This document shows positions 16,934-25,433 of a stretch of DNA of 64,000 nucleotides, piece by piece (position 1 is the stretch's first letter; the number at the start of each line of letters is the position of its first letter). A model generated the notes under the pieces. It did no database searches and was not told the origin of the DNA. It worked only from the letters and a program-made list of their open reading frames with translations. The DNA lies in contig CAZOUM010000003.1 of assembly GCA_964582985.1 (NCBI GenBank), positions 1 through 64,000 of the forward strand, written 5' to 3'. Position numbers and translations under genes: made by a program. The DNA comes from CAZQYB01 sp964582985. Its GTDB lineage: Bacteria > Planctomycetota > Phycisphaerae > Sedimentisphaerales > Anaerobacaceae.

Positions 16934-17998
16934 ATGCCAGAGAAACCGGCCACCGAAAAGACAGAACAGCCAACACAACGGAAATTGAGCAAAGCCAGAG
17001 AGGAAGGGCAGGCGCCGCAGAGCCGCGAACTGGCGCCGGCTGCGTCAATTATTGCACTGGTGGCGATAGTAGCGCTGTTAGCGCCGAAGCTGGCACAATG
17101 GTCCATTGTGCAAATGAAACAAGGGGTGTCGGGAGGAATTTCGGTCTTTGCCGACAGCAGGGCGTTTATGAACTTCGTGAATGGAAAAATTGCCGATTCG
17201 ATACTTGTTGTCTGCCCTATCTTCGCTGCACTTTTTGCGGTGTCCATCCTCGCCAGCGTTGCAGTCAGCGGCCTGAATTTCGCACCAAAGGCCGTAAGCT
17301 TAAAACTGAGTGCAATAAATCCGGCAAAGGGACTCCAAAGGCTGTTCAATGTGAAATCTTTGGTACACCTTTGCGCATCTATCCTAAAATTATTTTTTGT
17401 CTCGGTCATTATCTGGCTGTATCTTCGAAGCAGACTCGACGTTCTTGCTATGCTTCGATGGGCCTGGTCTGCGCAAATAGCAGCAGCGATCGCAAAGATA
17501 ATATTGGGGCTGATGATACGCATTTGCGCCGCCCTGCTGGTAATAGGGATTGCCGACGCCTTCTACCAGAAATGGAAATACATCCAGGAACTGAAGATGA
17601 CACGCCAGGAGCTAAAAGAAGAGCGCAAACAAATGGAAGCTTCACCGGAGGTCAAAAGTCGAATCCGAAAGGTACAGCTCGCAATGGCCTTGAAGCGTAT
17701 GATGCAGGAAGTGCCCAAGGCAAATGTGGTTCTGGTAAACCCGGACCACGTGGCTGTTGCGGTGCGTTACGAGAGCAAAACGATGGAAGCACCCATCGTG
17801 GTGGCCAAAGGAGCGGAACACCTGGCAGAAAAAATCAGAGAAATCGCACGCGCCTATGGCGTCCCCATCGTCAGAAGGCCGGAGTTGGCCAGAACGATAT
17901 ATTCAACGGTAGATATCGGCAATCCTATACCAGAAGCTCTGTACGTCGCGGTGGCAGAGGTGCTGGCTATGATTCATCGGCTGCGGCATAGGAAATAA
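16934..17998 (+). CDS. flhB: Flagellar export switch protein FlhB with variant NPDH site
   Basis: A 354-residue protein: four TM segments (about 30-215) then the cytoplasmic domain with YQKWKYIQELKMTRQELKEE, the standard FlhB linker. The self-cleavage site is N269-P-D-H instead of N-P-T-H. In other FlhB proteins cleavage occurs between N and P and lets the apparatus switch from hook to filament substrates. N, P and H are kept here, so cleavage is still possible. ATG at 16934. A longer overlapping frame (16918-17991) is a shadow. Confidence 0.95.
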   Translation: MPEKPATEKTEQPTQRKLSKAREEGQAPQSRELAPAASIIALVAIVALLAPKLAQWSIVQMKQGVSGGISVFADSRAFMNFVNGKIADSILVVCPIFAALFAVSILASVAVSGLNFAPKAVSLKLSAINPAKGLQRLFNVKSLVHLCASILKLFFVSVIIWLYLRSRLDVLAMLRWAWSAQIAAAIAKIILGLMIRICAALLVIGIADAFYQKWKYIQELKMTRQELKEERKQMEASPEVKSRIRKVQLAMALKRMMQEVPKANVVLVNPDHVAVAVRYESKTMEAPIVVAKGAEHLAEKIREIARAYGVPIVRRPELARTIYSTVDIGNPIPEALYVAVAEVLAMIHRLRHRK

Positions 17999-18001
17999 GA
18001 G

Positions 18002-19807
18002 ATGTCTTTGACTTGGTATCGAAAAATGCCCATCAGTTGGAAGAATGATTCAACCGAGGGTGGTTATTGGGCCCCATTTTGCGACGTATTGCAAAATGGG
18101 AACCCTTTAAGAATCGCCAGCCGCAACAATTTACTCTTCGCAGCGGGCGCAATTGCAGTTGTCGCGGGGTTCTTATTTCCCCTCTCATCTCAGGTTCTCG
18201 ATGTGCTTCTAATCTTTAGCATATCTTTGACGGTGGCGTTCTTGATAATTACACTTTCAGCACAAAGTATTTTGGAAGTATCAGGCTTTCCTCTGTTGAT
18301 TCTGGCGGCTACGATGCTGCGTATAGCTCTGAGTGTGGCTTTTGCCAAACTGATATTATCACGAGGCGATGCTGGTACCATCGTCGGTTTTGCTGCCGAC
18401 ATTATCGTTCTAAATAATAAGACAGTGAATATTTTGATTTTTGGCAGCCTGGCGGCAGTCACCTTTGGGGTCATTTGTAAAGCTGTCAGGGACATCGGCC
18501 GCACTGCTTCGGAATTCACCGCTGATACCGCACTTATCAAGCAAATGAGTGTCGACAATGAGCTGAACGCCGGCATTATCAGCGAGAGGCAAGCCCTTGC
18601 TCGGCGGGCGAAAATCGTTCGTGAGACCAGGCTTTTCGCAGCTATGAGTGGTGTCGGCAGATTTATGCTATGCGGCGCCGCTATAGAGCTAATAACCATC
18701 GTTGTCAATGTCGTCGGCGGAGTAGCTATAGGGGCAATCGGTGAAACAACCACAGGAATACCGGTAAGAATATATGCAAGCTTAGCTGCTGGAGCAGGGT
18801 CAATCACACAATTATGCGCCGTAATCACCGTCGTAGCCTCCAGATACCTTGTCCAAAAAAGCTCCGTGCTTGCTGCAGGATGTGACAAACCAACAGAAGA
18901 AAAAGCCGTCAGACGAACTAATGTGGTTGCCGGGGCTGCCGAACGCGAAATAGTGCGACTGGTACGCCCGGGCGAACTGGCATTTCCCAAGGCCACAGAA
19001 TCGCAAGATGACGACATCCTGAACTGCACCGAGACGACTGAGTATCTTGACGCAGAATTTACTGAGATTACGAATCCTCCTGCAAGCGGCAATGTCGAAG
19101 CCGACGAAGCGGTAGGCATCGAAGATATCGATGCGTTGGATGATAATAATCATCTGCAGGCCGAAACCAATAGTATTATCAACAGTAGTGATGAATCTAT
19201 TACGTGGCAGGTCTGCGGTGATGATGATTATTACGACGCTATAGTGGAGTTTATTCAATACAATTCAGCGGTTTCTGCCAAAACAATACTGATAGCTGCT
19301 GAGAGTGTTGAATGGCTGCCTGTGACGGTACCTGTAAATATCGCAATACGCCTGGCACAGAAGGGTCTGAAGTGTTTGCTTATAGACCTTGATTCGCACA
19401 GGAACGCCGTATCAGAAGTCTTTGGTATTAGCACGAAGGTGTCTCAAATGCCAAAAGGTGCGTTTGTGCCCTCAAGTAATAAAGTCCAGGCAAAGGCGAT
19501 TACCACCTGTATTAACAATCTCTGGATGTGTCCAGCGAGTAATATTGGCCAAGACACCGCAACAAACATCAAAGCCATAACTGCCAGTTCAGAAAATCAG
19601 TATGACCATATCATCATTTACGGCCCGAATGTCAGCTCGCTGCAATCAGCCGATAAGGAAGAAATAGCCGCCGGTATCCAGACGGCGATGCTTTTTGGCC
19701 CGGGAGGCCAGCCTGAGAGCTCCTTTATTGGCGATTTTAGCAGGCTTTTGATTGGTTTCGGGTGTGATATTCTTAAACCCGGGCATATCCTGGCAGAGTC
19801 TATTTAG
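18002..19807 (+). CDS. FlhA-like membrane domain fused to a degenerate MinD/BY-kinase-like domain
   Basis: A 601-residue protein in the flhA position after flhB. Residues about 37-290 align with the membrane half of FlhA (LDVLLIFSISLTVAFLIITL; LNAGIISERQALARRAKIV; ITIVVNVVGGVAIG). Two conserved FlhA aspartates are gone: GDA reads CGA, and GDGLVTQIP reads GAGSITQLC. After an acidic linker (about 300-410) the export domain is replaced by a P-loop-like domain: TILIAAESVEWLPVTV stands where a Walker A would be (no GK[ST]), then VNIAIRLAQKGLKCLLIDLD matches the second Asp motif of MinD/BY-kinases. An intact flhA lies at 46425. Function unknown; a regulator or localisation factor is a guess. Confidence 0.85.
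   Translation: MSLTWYRKMPISWKNDSTEGGYWAPFCDVLQNGNPLRIASRNNLLFAAGAIAVVAGFLFPLSSQVLDVLLIFSISLTVAFLIITLSAQSILEVSGFPLLILAATMLRIALSVAFAKLILSRGDAGTIVGFAADIIVLNNKTVNILIFGSLAAVTFGVICKAVRDIGRTASEFTADTALIKQMSVDNELNAGIISERQALARRAKIVRETRLFAAMSGVGRFMLCGAAIELITIVVNVVGGVAIGAIGETTTGIPVRIYASLAAGAGSITQLCAVITVVASRYLVQKSSVLAAGCDKPTEEKAVRRTNVVAGAAEREIVRLVRPGELAFPKATESQDDDILNCTETTEYLDAEFTEITNPPASGNVEADEAVGIEDIDALDDNNHLQAETNSIINSSDESITWQVCGDDDYYDAIVEFIQYNSAVSAKTILIAAESVEWLPVTVPVNIAIRLAQKGLKCLLIDLDSHRNAVSEVFGISTKVSQMPKGAFVPSSNKVQAKAITTCINNLWMCPASNIGQDTATNIKAITASSENQYDHIIIYGPNVSSLQSADKEEIAAGIQTAMLFGPGGQPESSFIGDFSRLLIGFGCDILKPGHILAESI
18071..18103. repeat. Dispersed palindromic repeat, family A, copy 1 (inside coding sequence)
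   Basis: A perfect 10-bp inverted repeat, CCCATTTTGC (18073-18082) and GCAAAATGGG (18091-18100), around an 8-base loop. It is read in frame near the N-terminus of the FlhA-like protein. The reverse complement closely matches copy 2 at 38845-38877, including bases outside the stem. Confidence 0.75.
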
Positions 19808-19838
19808 TCCCGGCTTGTTTGGATTGCCAATTTTCTAT

Positions 19839-22265
19839 TTACCCATACAAAGCGCCGAAGGTAATTTGGGTAAGCGCACTGACTGTGCTCATCTGCTGTT
19901 GCAATGCAGTTAAAGTTCTTTCCAGACGCGCGAACTTTAGAATGAGTCTTTCTTGTACGTCCTCAAGTCGGTCTTCTTCTCTTTCAATTCTCGACTTCAG
20001 CTCGCTTATCCTGTTTTCAATAAATTCAACTCCAACATCGAGACGACCTTCGGCTTCCAGTGCGTCATCAAGCACCTGCTCGAGCGCTCCGGCAACGCCC
20101 TGTTTTACGCGGACTGTAGCAGTATAAGTGTCGTTGGTTACACTCGTATCCACACTTAGCGTAAGACCATTCTCCGGGTACAAAGGGTCTCCATCACTGG
20201 TAAAGGTGGAGTCTCCCCTTACCACATCACTGCTATAATCCGGTTCGGCATTTCGCCAACCAGATTCACCTTCACTGGATAGCTTTATTCTTGCACCGGT
20301 GATTAGATTGCTGGCGATTGTTACTTCGACATCATAAGTACCTGCCGTGGTGTATTTCTCACTGGCAGCGTAGAACTCAATAGTGTCGCTATCGCTGCTT
20401 CCGAGTGCGACAGCGCCAAGCAAATTTATAACAGCCTTGAAATCTTCATTAACGGCATCATTAAACTCATTCGGGTCTAATTCCATCACTCCGTGGTGGT
20501 CAACGGTAAGACCTATATCACTGGCTTGTAGGAAAGTATCTGTATCATCGTCAAAACCGGGAGCAAGGCCAAAAAATGGGCTGCGAATCTGACTCTTAAT
20601 AAACGAAACCCCAAGATTAGTGGACAGTATGCCCATCTCTTCGGTTTCATCATCGTACTCAGTTTTTTCCACCAGGAAACTCGTCAGTTCATTATAAACG
20701 TTAATCATACTCATGATTTTGCTGATAATGGCCACCTTGTTTCTGGAAATAGTCACTTTGATCGGGTCTGTAGTAACATCGTGAAGATTCAGTGTTATGC
20801 CGGTCAGGGCATCGGTGATGCTGTTACGGTTTCTGCTGAGCCAGCCGTCATTTCCCTTTGTATCTTCCGTAATTTCGAAAGTGGTAGGACCAGCAAGAGT
20901 GCCCTTGTCAATCGAAATCATCTCAACATCACCAGCACTTGCAAGAAACTCAATATCTATATCAGCACCACTAACAGCTGTAAAATCATCATTTACTGTT
21001 ACCGTTACCCCTCCAACAGCATTAATTGTACTCAACCCATTAAGTGCGTCTTCAATCTGCTGCTTTGTCGCAGTATGAGCAAGATTACCGGTTGTTGCGC
21101 CGCGAAAAGATAAAGTGAATGATCCACTTGTTGCAGCCGCATCAGTAGTCAGGGTTTGGAGTTCCTGGGCGGTTGATGAGGGATAGCCGTCCATCTTGAT
21201 CTTCGAACCCTGAGCATCCTGAGTTTCGATAAAAGACGATGAGCCAAGTAACGCAAGACTCTCAGGTGTTCCGCCTTCTGTTAAAAAAGCCATAGTGGGC
21301 AAAGTCAACGCCGTGTCGCCGCTGCCTGCATTGTAATCTAAGCTGATTTCCAAGCCGCTTGTGCCGCTGATGTGGTCTGTCAAGTATATTTCTCCATTTT
21401 CAAATCTTGCCGTTGCCACTCCGTCAAAATGCTCATTGATTGCATCGATAAGATGAGCTACTGTTGTGTTTGCTGTGATATCAAGAGTCGAATCCGGCAA
21501 CTCAGTACCGAAATGATTCTTGCCGCTGACGGGGTCGCCGATTGTAATAAACTCGTCACCCTGAAGCCCTGAATTCTCGTTGAACTCGTCAAGCTCTGTA
21601 ATTTTGGTAGTCAAACCGGCAACTTCCCCATCCTTAGTAAATGAGCCACCCTCGGTTGAACTTGCCCATACTTCTGTAGTATTGGCATTGACAGAAATTT
21701 GGTAATCTTCCCCCGTTTCCTGACCGCTTAGCATCAGATGATATTTATCACCCTGATACAAAAGATTGGCGGTGACGCCGGGGTTGTCCACATCGTTATT
21801 GATTAAGCCGACAAAATCCTCAAGCGTTGTTTCGCCTGCAACAGCCGTTATCACCCTTTCTATGTGGTTGTAGGAATAGATAAAACTGCCACCGCCTACA
21901 TAATCGGTCTCATGACTAAAAGTTGAAGTGTCCTGTATCCACGTTTCGCTTGTCGCCAATTGATTGATTTCGATTGTATGAGAGCCTGGATTTGCATCAG
22001 ACGACCCGCTAATGGTTAGTACATCAGTATCGCTTGAGGTAGTCGTGAAAATCTGTAAATCGTCGGCATCAGAAAGAGCTCTCACTGCTGTCCTGGTCGT
22101 ACTGATTTTGCTCCGTAACGCTGTGAACACGGTTTCTTGTTCCTCGTAGCCAGCCTTTTTCACTTGATATCTGGCAAGCCTTTGGGCTTCGATTACCATT
22201 AACTGGGCAACTATCGACTTGGTATCAATACCAGTTGCCAACCCTGGAAGCCATATACCGGCCAT
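19839..22265 (-). CDS. fliD: Flagellar filament cap protein FliD (HAP2)
   Basis: An 808-residue protein, long for FliD. The N-terminus LPGLATGIDTKSIVAQLM and MVIEAQRLARYQVKK is the HAP2 N-domain, and the C-terminus ends in a coiled coil (RISELKSRIEREEDRLEDV) and FARLERTLTALQQQMS. The middle holds extra surface domains. One (nucleotides about 20848-21175) matches modules in FlgE and FlgL, with SGSFTLSFRGATTG and IEDALNGLST. FliD caps the growing filament. AGGAGT precedes the ATG. It has its own sigma-28-type promoter and converges on the FlhA-like gene. Confidence 0.95.
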   Translation of the reverse strand: MAGIWLPGLATGIDTKSIVAQLMVIEAQRLARYQVKKAGYEEQETVFTALRSKISTTRTAVRALSDADDLQIFTTTSSDTDVLTISGSSDANPGSHTIEINQLATSETWIQDTSTFSHETDYVGGGSFIYSYNHIERVITAVAGETTLEDFVGLINNDVDNPGVTANLLYQGDKYHLMLSGQETGEDYQISVNANTTEVWASSTEGGSFTKDGEVAGLTTKITELDEFNENSGLQGDEFITIGDPVSGKNHFGTELPDSTLDITANTTVAHLIDAINEHFDGVATARFENGEIYLTDHISGTSGLEISLDYNAGSGDTALTLPTMAFLTEGGTPESLALLGSSSFIETQDAQGSKIKMDGYPSSTAQELQTLTTDAAATSGSFTLSFRGATTGNLAHTATKQQIEDALNGLSTINAVGGVTVTVNDDFTAVSGADIDIEFLASAGDVEMISIDKGTLAGPTTFEITEDTKGNDGWLSRNRNSITDALTGITLNLHDVTTDPIKVTISRNKVAIISKIMSMINVYNELTSFLVEKTEYDDETEEMGILSTNLGVSFIKSQIRSPFFGLAPGFDDDTDTFLQASDIGLTVDHHGVMELDPNEFNDAVNEDFKAVINLLGAVALGSSDSDTIEFYAASEKYTTAGTYDVEVTIASNLITGARIKLSSEGESGWRNAEPDYSSDVVRGDSTFTSDGDPLYPENGLTLSVDTSVTNDTYTATVRVKQGVAGALEQVLDDALEAEGRLDVGVEFIENRISELKSRIEREEDRLEDVQERLILKFARLERTLTALQQQMSTVSALTQITFGALYG
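20848..21175 (-). other. Shared axial-protein module in FliD
   Basis: About 108 residues starting ELQTLTTDAAATSGSFTLSF, then IEDALNGLST, VTVTVNDDF, IDIEFLASAGDVEMIS and ending near EDTKGN. The same pattern occurs in FlgE (34971-35288) and FlgL (24378-24678). Confidence 0.75.
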
Positions 22266-22347
22266 GACCTGACTCCTAATTCCTGCTCTCTTTCTTACGT
22301 CCTATTATCAGTCGATTGACTCTATTTTCTATAGCCCTCACTTTTAC

Positions 22348-22374
22348 TTATCGGCGTCAAAGCACTGAACCTTA
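22348..22374 (-). promoter_or_regulatory. Sigma-28 (FliA-type) promoter of fliD
   Basis: On the minus strand TAAGGTTC, 11 bases, then GCCGATAA. The -10 box is a perfect match to the enterobacterial FliA consensus and the -35 box matches 6 of 8 positions (TAAAGTTT), at the exact N11 spacing. The predicted start is about 22340, 75 bases before fliD. fliA itself is encoded at 48811. Confidence 0.85.
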
Positions 22375-22406
22375 AGTCGTGAGTTTACTTAGTGGTTGAG
22401 TATGCA

Positions 22407-22440
22407 CCTGCCGGTTAGAGGCATTCCGCAAATTGCCGGA
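22407..22440. repeat. Dispersed repeat family B, intergenic copy
   Basis: The plus strand has TTAGAGGCATTCCGCAAATT within a longer match to two copies inside the gene at 57524-58753 (58476-58514 and 58695-58728). Here the element is in noncoding DNA, with a stop in the frame that encodes ECLSTA in the other copies. Confidence 0.7.
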
Positions 22441-22574
22441 CCTGCTCAAAACCGTTTGCTTCGTTGCGGACGCCATTAATCAAATTCATCCCCCGGTAAG
22501 AAGGGGTCTGCGACACAGATGCTATTCTTATCTGAAAAACTATAGGTACAAAATAAATCTGCTCGGTGTCTCAA

Positions 22575-22919
22575 TTAGCCACTATTGTGATACGCTCCGA
22601 GCGCTTTTCTCCCCTCTCTAATCCGCCGCACTTGGTTGCCAACATGGTCTTTTTGGGCTGCGACGATAAGTATCAGTTTTTCGTACAATTTTGCCAAACG
22701 CTCACATTGTTCCTTGAATTTGGTTTGTTCAATCGCTTTTGTTCTGGCAAGCTCGTCAACAATTGAGTCGGCCTGCTCAGTCAGCGCTTCAAAATTGCGG
22801 TAATCACTTCTGCAAATTAGTTGTATTTGCTTTTCCAGCAAGGCCTGCAAAGTATCCAAGCTCGACGAAACTCGGCACGATTGCTTATCCAAAACAATAT
22901 CGGTATTTTCGATACTCAT
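22575..22919 (-). CDS. FliT/FlgN-like export chaperone (putative)
   Basis: A 114-residue, all-helical, charged protein between fliD and the TPR gene. SLDTLQALLEKQIQLI and the C-terminal VRRIREGRKALGAY resemble small FlgN/FliT-type flagellar chaperones. Position beside fliD suggests it escorts the cap protein; a separate FlgN candidate lies beside flgK. The ATG overlaps the TGA of the upstream TPR gene, so they are translationally coupled. Family assignment is tentative because such chaperones diverge quickly. Confidence 0.6.
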   Translation of the reverse strand: MSIENTDIVLDKQSCRVSSSLDTLQALLEKQIQLICRSDYRNFEALTEQADSIVDELARTKAIEQTKFKEQCERLAKLYEKLILIVAAQKDHVGNQVRRIREGRKALGAYHNSG

Positions 22920-23563
22920 CTCGCCTGCCCTGCTGCTTGTTTTGCCTGAGCCAAATCGTGTTCAGCTTCCTCGAGAAGATTAGCTGCATCGTTATTGTCG
23001 GGGTCCAAGGTTAAAAGATGGAGGAGAATTTTTTTCGACTGCTCAAACCGGTCGTCACTCATATATAGTGCCGCAAGAGAGAACATAACGGAGGTATCGC
23101 CCGGATGCATATCCAAATAAACCTCAAGATAGTGAATAACCTTTGCGAATGAGCCCATCTGACGTGAGGTTTGAAACAGTCCCAGGAGGGCCGCAAGGTT
23201 ATCGGTATCCAACTCCAGGCATTTTAGATACATCTCAAAAGCCTGCTTATAGTCCCCTCTTCGCTGTGCGACCGTGGCCAGGCCGGCATAGGCCTTGGCA
23301 CAATTGGTGTCCAGCCGACAAGCTACTCTAAATGCTGTCTCAGCATCATCAACAAGAGAGCTTTGCAGCGCGACTACGCCAAGTCCGATGTAGGGGTCGG
23401 GTTCATCAGGAGCCATAGTTGCCGCTTTCTCATAGCAATGCTGTGCCCGAGACCAGTCGCCGGCGGAGCAGTAGCGGTCACCGAATTCCTGCAAAGCCTC
23501 GTAACGCTGGGCCGAGTCGTATTCTTCAAAAATGCTTTTCTGGGGTCTCATTTTATGATTCAT
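22916..23563 (-). CDS. TPR protein of the fliD/chaperone cluster
   Basis: A 215-residue protein made of consecutive TPR units: DWSRAQHCYEKAATMAPDEP, DAETAFRVACRLDTNCAKAY, DYKQAFEMYLKCLELDTDN, and two more near the C-terminus. No signal peptide, so cytoplasmic. It is coupled to the chaperone gene downstream and preceded by a good sigma-54 site, so it belongs to the flagellar regulon; a role in export or assembly is inferred. The start is probably the ATG at 23563; the GGAGT upstream is 15 bases away. Confidence 0.8.
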   Translation of the reverse strand: MNHKMRPQKSIFEEYDSAQRYEALQEFGDRYCSAGDWSRAQHCYEKAATMAPDEPDPYIGLGVVALQSSLVDDAETAFRVACRLDTNCAKAYAGLATVAQRRGDYKQAFEMYLKCLELDTDNLAALLGLFQTSRQMGSFAKVIHYLEVYLDMHPGDTSVMFSLAALYMSDDRFEQSKKILLHLLTLDPDNNDAANLLEEAEHDLAQAKQAAGQAR

Positions 23564-23923
23564 AGCAAAAGCAAACTTACTCCTGTTATGCCTGTAATAG
23601 CTCCTTACGTGTAAGCGCTTGTTCTACTCCTTTTAAGTGGTTCGAATCGCCGAACCAGGATTTCTTTCTTGCCTATCGAGCCTTGCCGCCGGCAAAAGCG
23701 TACCTACTCCTGCTTACCGTCAATTTACTTTTCAACCGAGTTTGGCTGCGGCATCGGCGTCGGCTTTTATGGACACACAGTGCAAATCCCGTGCCGTTAA
23801 CCAAAAAACGAAGCCCAAGACGCCTGGAACTTGCGATTGTAAAGAGCCAACAATAAAACTTGTATAAATATCAAACATATCTGCTGTTCAAAGAGCCGAA
23901 CTTTCCGCTTCTGGTATCAGTGG
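23564..23923. other. Intergenic region between flgL and the TPR gene
   Basis: 360 bases. It carries a sigma-54 site on the minus strand (23781-23796) about 200 bases before the TPR gene. I see no csrA or fliW, which often follow flgL, and the plus-strand ORF here (76 codons) has no features. Confidence 0.6.
23781..23796 (-). promoter_or_regulatory. Sigma-54 promoter for the TPR-chaperone genes
   Basis: The minus strand reads CGGCACGGGATTTGCA: GGCACG and TTGCA with GG and GC 10 bases apart, missing only the leading T of the consensus. The start would be about 23770, leaving a leader of about 200 bases. Confidence 0.75.
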
Positions 23924-25405
23924 CTATCCAATAAAATCCAGCAGCGATACAGACATAATCCTTGCAGCCAACGATAATGACATCTGGTATAGAATCTCAC
24001 GGCGAGATAGATCTATTGCGATTTGGGCTATGTCGGCCTCCTGCAAGCGCACCGCCTCGTCTTCCGTGTTATACTTCAGGTTATTTAAGCTGTCTTTTAG
24101 GTCCTCAAGGACTCCAATTCTTGAGCCTGTGGTAACAGAGTTTTGCACCAAAAGATTACTTACCTCCTCCAGCGAATTGGCTGAATCCTCCAGCAACAGC
24201 AGCACCCTGGCGTCAGAAAAGTCTCTTTCATTCCTCAATATATCCCGTATTGTTATGAGCGAGTTGAATATATCGTGAGCTCCGGATACGCTCACCAGCT
24301 CAACTCCGGTATTGACTATCCCCGTGGTATTAACATACAAGACCCGTCCATCCGGAGCCGTGACAGCTAAGCGGGTATTCCCGGTACCTTGCGTTGTCGT
24401 GTTTGGTGTTATAGTCACGCCTAACGAGTTATCGCCGGGCACTAATTCAGGAACATTGCCCAACGTATCAGCAAATGTAATAGTGAAGCCGTCTGTGTAG
24501 GTACCGGTTACTGCTACGTCGCCCTCATCAAGGTTCGACAAATTCTCAAGAGCAGTTTCAACCTCAGCAGCACCTTCATCCCATTGGATGGCAGCGGTCT
24601 TTTGTCCGTCAAAAGTTAAGGTAAAGCTACCCGACGTTGGTTCCGCGATAAAAGCCAATGTTTGCTCTTCCGCACCTTTCCCCTTATCAACGGTTACGTA
24701 ATTGGTTCCATCGATAGAGAGTTTATATTCGGTAGGGCTCTCGTCGGCTATCGTTAGCCAGGTATAGCCTTGAACATTCGATGTCCCGCCCCCTGGTACA
24801 GCGCCGGTATTGCCCAGAAAGACGGGCGTACCGCGGCTATCAGAACGAAAGATATCGTCACCTATGTAAAAAGCGCTGGATTGCACTCCTGCAGCCACGT
24901 TTATGTTCAGTCCCTCAGTACTGCCCTGGTAAGTCACACTGGTGATTTCACCACCGGTGCGCTCCACTAAATAGGGCGCCGAGGTCGTATCACTTCCCCC
25001 AAAGAGATATTGATTCATATGTTTGAAATTGGCTAATGATACTACCTGCTCCAACATCTCATCGACTTTTTCTGCAGTGCTTTCTCGCTGACTTTGCCCG
25101 TAGATGCCGCTGGTAATCTGAGTTAGGTCTGCTCTCATCTCCTGAAATGCTGATGTCATGTTTTCAATCGCCGAACAGGACATTTCCAGTGTACTTGCGA
25201 CCTGAGAGAGGTTATCAATATAATTTTCCAAAGACATCGTCTGGGAGCTGAGGCTTAAAACGCGGTAACCATCAGACGGAGCATCGGAGGGCCGATTTAT
25301 TCGCGAGCCGGTAGCTGCCTGTTCCTGCAGACGAGCCAATGCCTCAGTGTGCAGATTCAAAGCAAAGCTGACATTGTTAAAAATATTATTCAGTGTTTCG
25401 CCCAT
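23924..25405 (-). CDS. flgL: Flagellar hook-filament junction protein FlgL (HAP3)
   Basis: A 493-residue protein. The flagellin-like N-terminus (LHTEALARLQEQAATGSRIN, then RPSDAPSDG) and C-terminal helix (EADIAQIAIDLSRREILYQM) mark FlgL. The centre is enlarged by a module (nucleotides about 24378-24678) with SGSFTLTFDGQKTAAI and VETALENLSN that recurs in FliD and FlgE. FlgL joins hook and filament with FlgK. I chose the ATG at 25405 because GGGTGG precedes it; a TTG at 25423 would add six residues. Confidence 0.95.
   Translation of the reverse strand: MGETLNNIFNNVSFALNLHTEALARLQEQAATGSRINRPSDAPSDGYRVLSLSSQTMSLENYIDNLSQVASTLEMSCSAIENMTSAFQEMRADLTQITSGIYGQSQRESTAEKVDEMLEQVVSLANFKHMNQYLFGGSDTTSAPYLVERTGGEITSVTYQGSTEGLNINVAAGVQSSAFYIGDDIFRSDSRGTPVFLGNTGAVPGGGTSNVQGYTWLTIADESPTEYKLSIDGTNYVTVDKGKGAEEQTLAFIAEPTSGSFTLTFDGQKTAAIQWDEGAAEVETALENLSNLDEGDVAVTGTYTDGFTITFADTLGNVPELVPGDNSLGVTITPNTTTQGTGNTRLAVTAPDGRVLYVNTTGIVNTGVELVSVSGAHDIFNSLITIRDILRNERDFSDARVLLLLEDSANSLEEVSNLLVQNSVTTGSRIGVLEDLKDSLNNLKYNTEDEAVRLQEADIAQIAIDLSRREILYQMSLSLAARIMSVSLLDFIG
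24378..24678 (-). other. Shared axial-protein module in FlgL
   Basis: About 100 residues beginning EEQTLAFIAEPTSGSFTLTF, followed by VETALENLSN, GDVAVTGTYTDGFTITF and ending near TTTQGTGN. It matches modules in FliD and FlgE in order and spacing of motifs. Confidence 0.75.
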
Positions 25406-25433
25406 TAAGACCACCCACGACAAATTCGGCTGT

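Larger units (their letters stand above)
22266..22574. other. Intergenic region upstream of fliD
   Basis: 309 bases without a gene. It contains the sigma-28-type promoter for fliD (22348-22374) and one copy of dispersed repeat family B (22407-22440). The rest shows nothing recognisable. Confidence 0.6.

Noticed and set aside
16918..17991. A 357-codon plus-strand frame overlapping flhB
   Set aside because: It is out of frame with the well-conserved FlhB, contains no family motifs, and its composition (many Gly/Arg/Cys) is that of a shadow frame.
18190..19119. A 309-codon minus-strand frame opposite the FlhA-like gene
   Set aside because: It lies antisense to a protein with clear FlhA similarity and has a low-complexity Ser/Ala/Thr composition without motifs.
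23636..23665. GGTTCGAATC, a tRNA T-loop-like string
   Set aside because: Flanking bases do not form a T stem and no acceptor, D or anticodon arms can be built around it.
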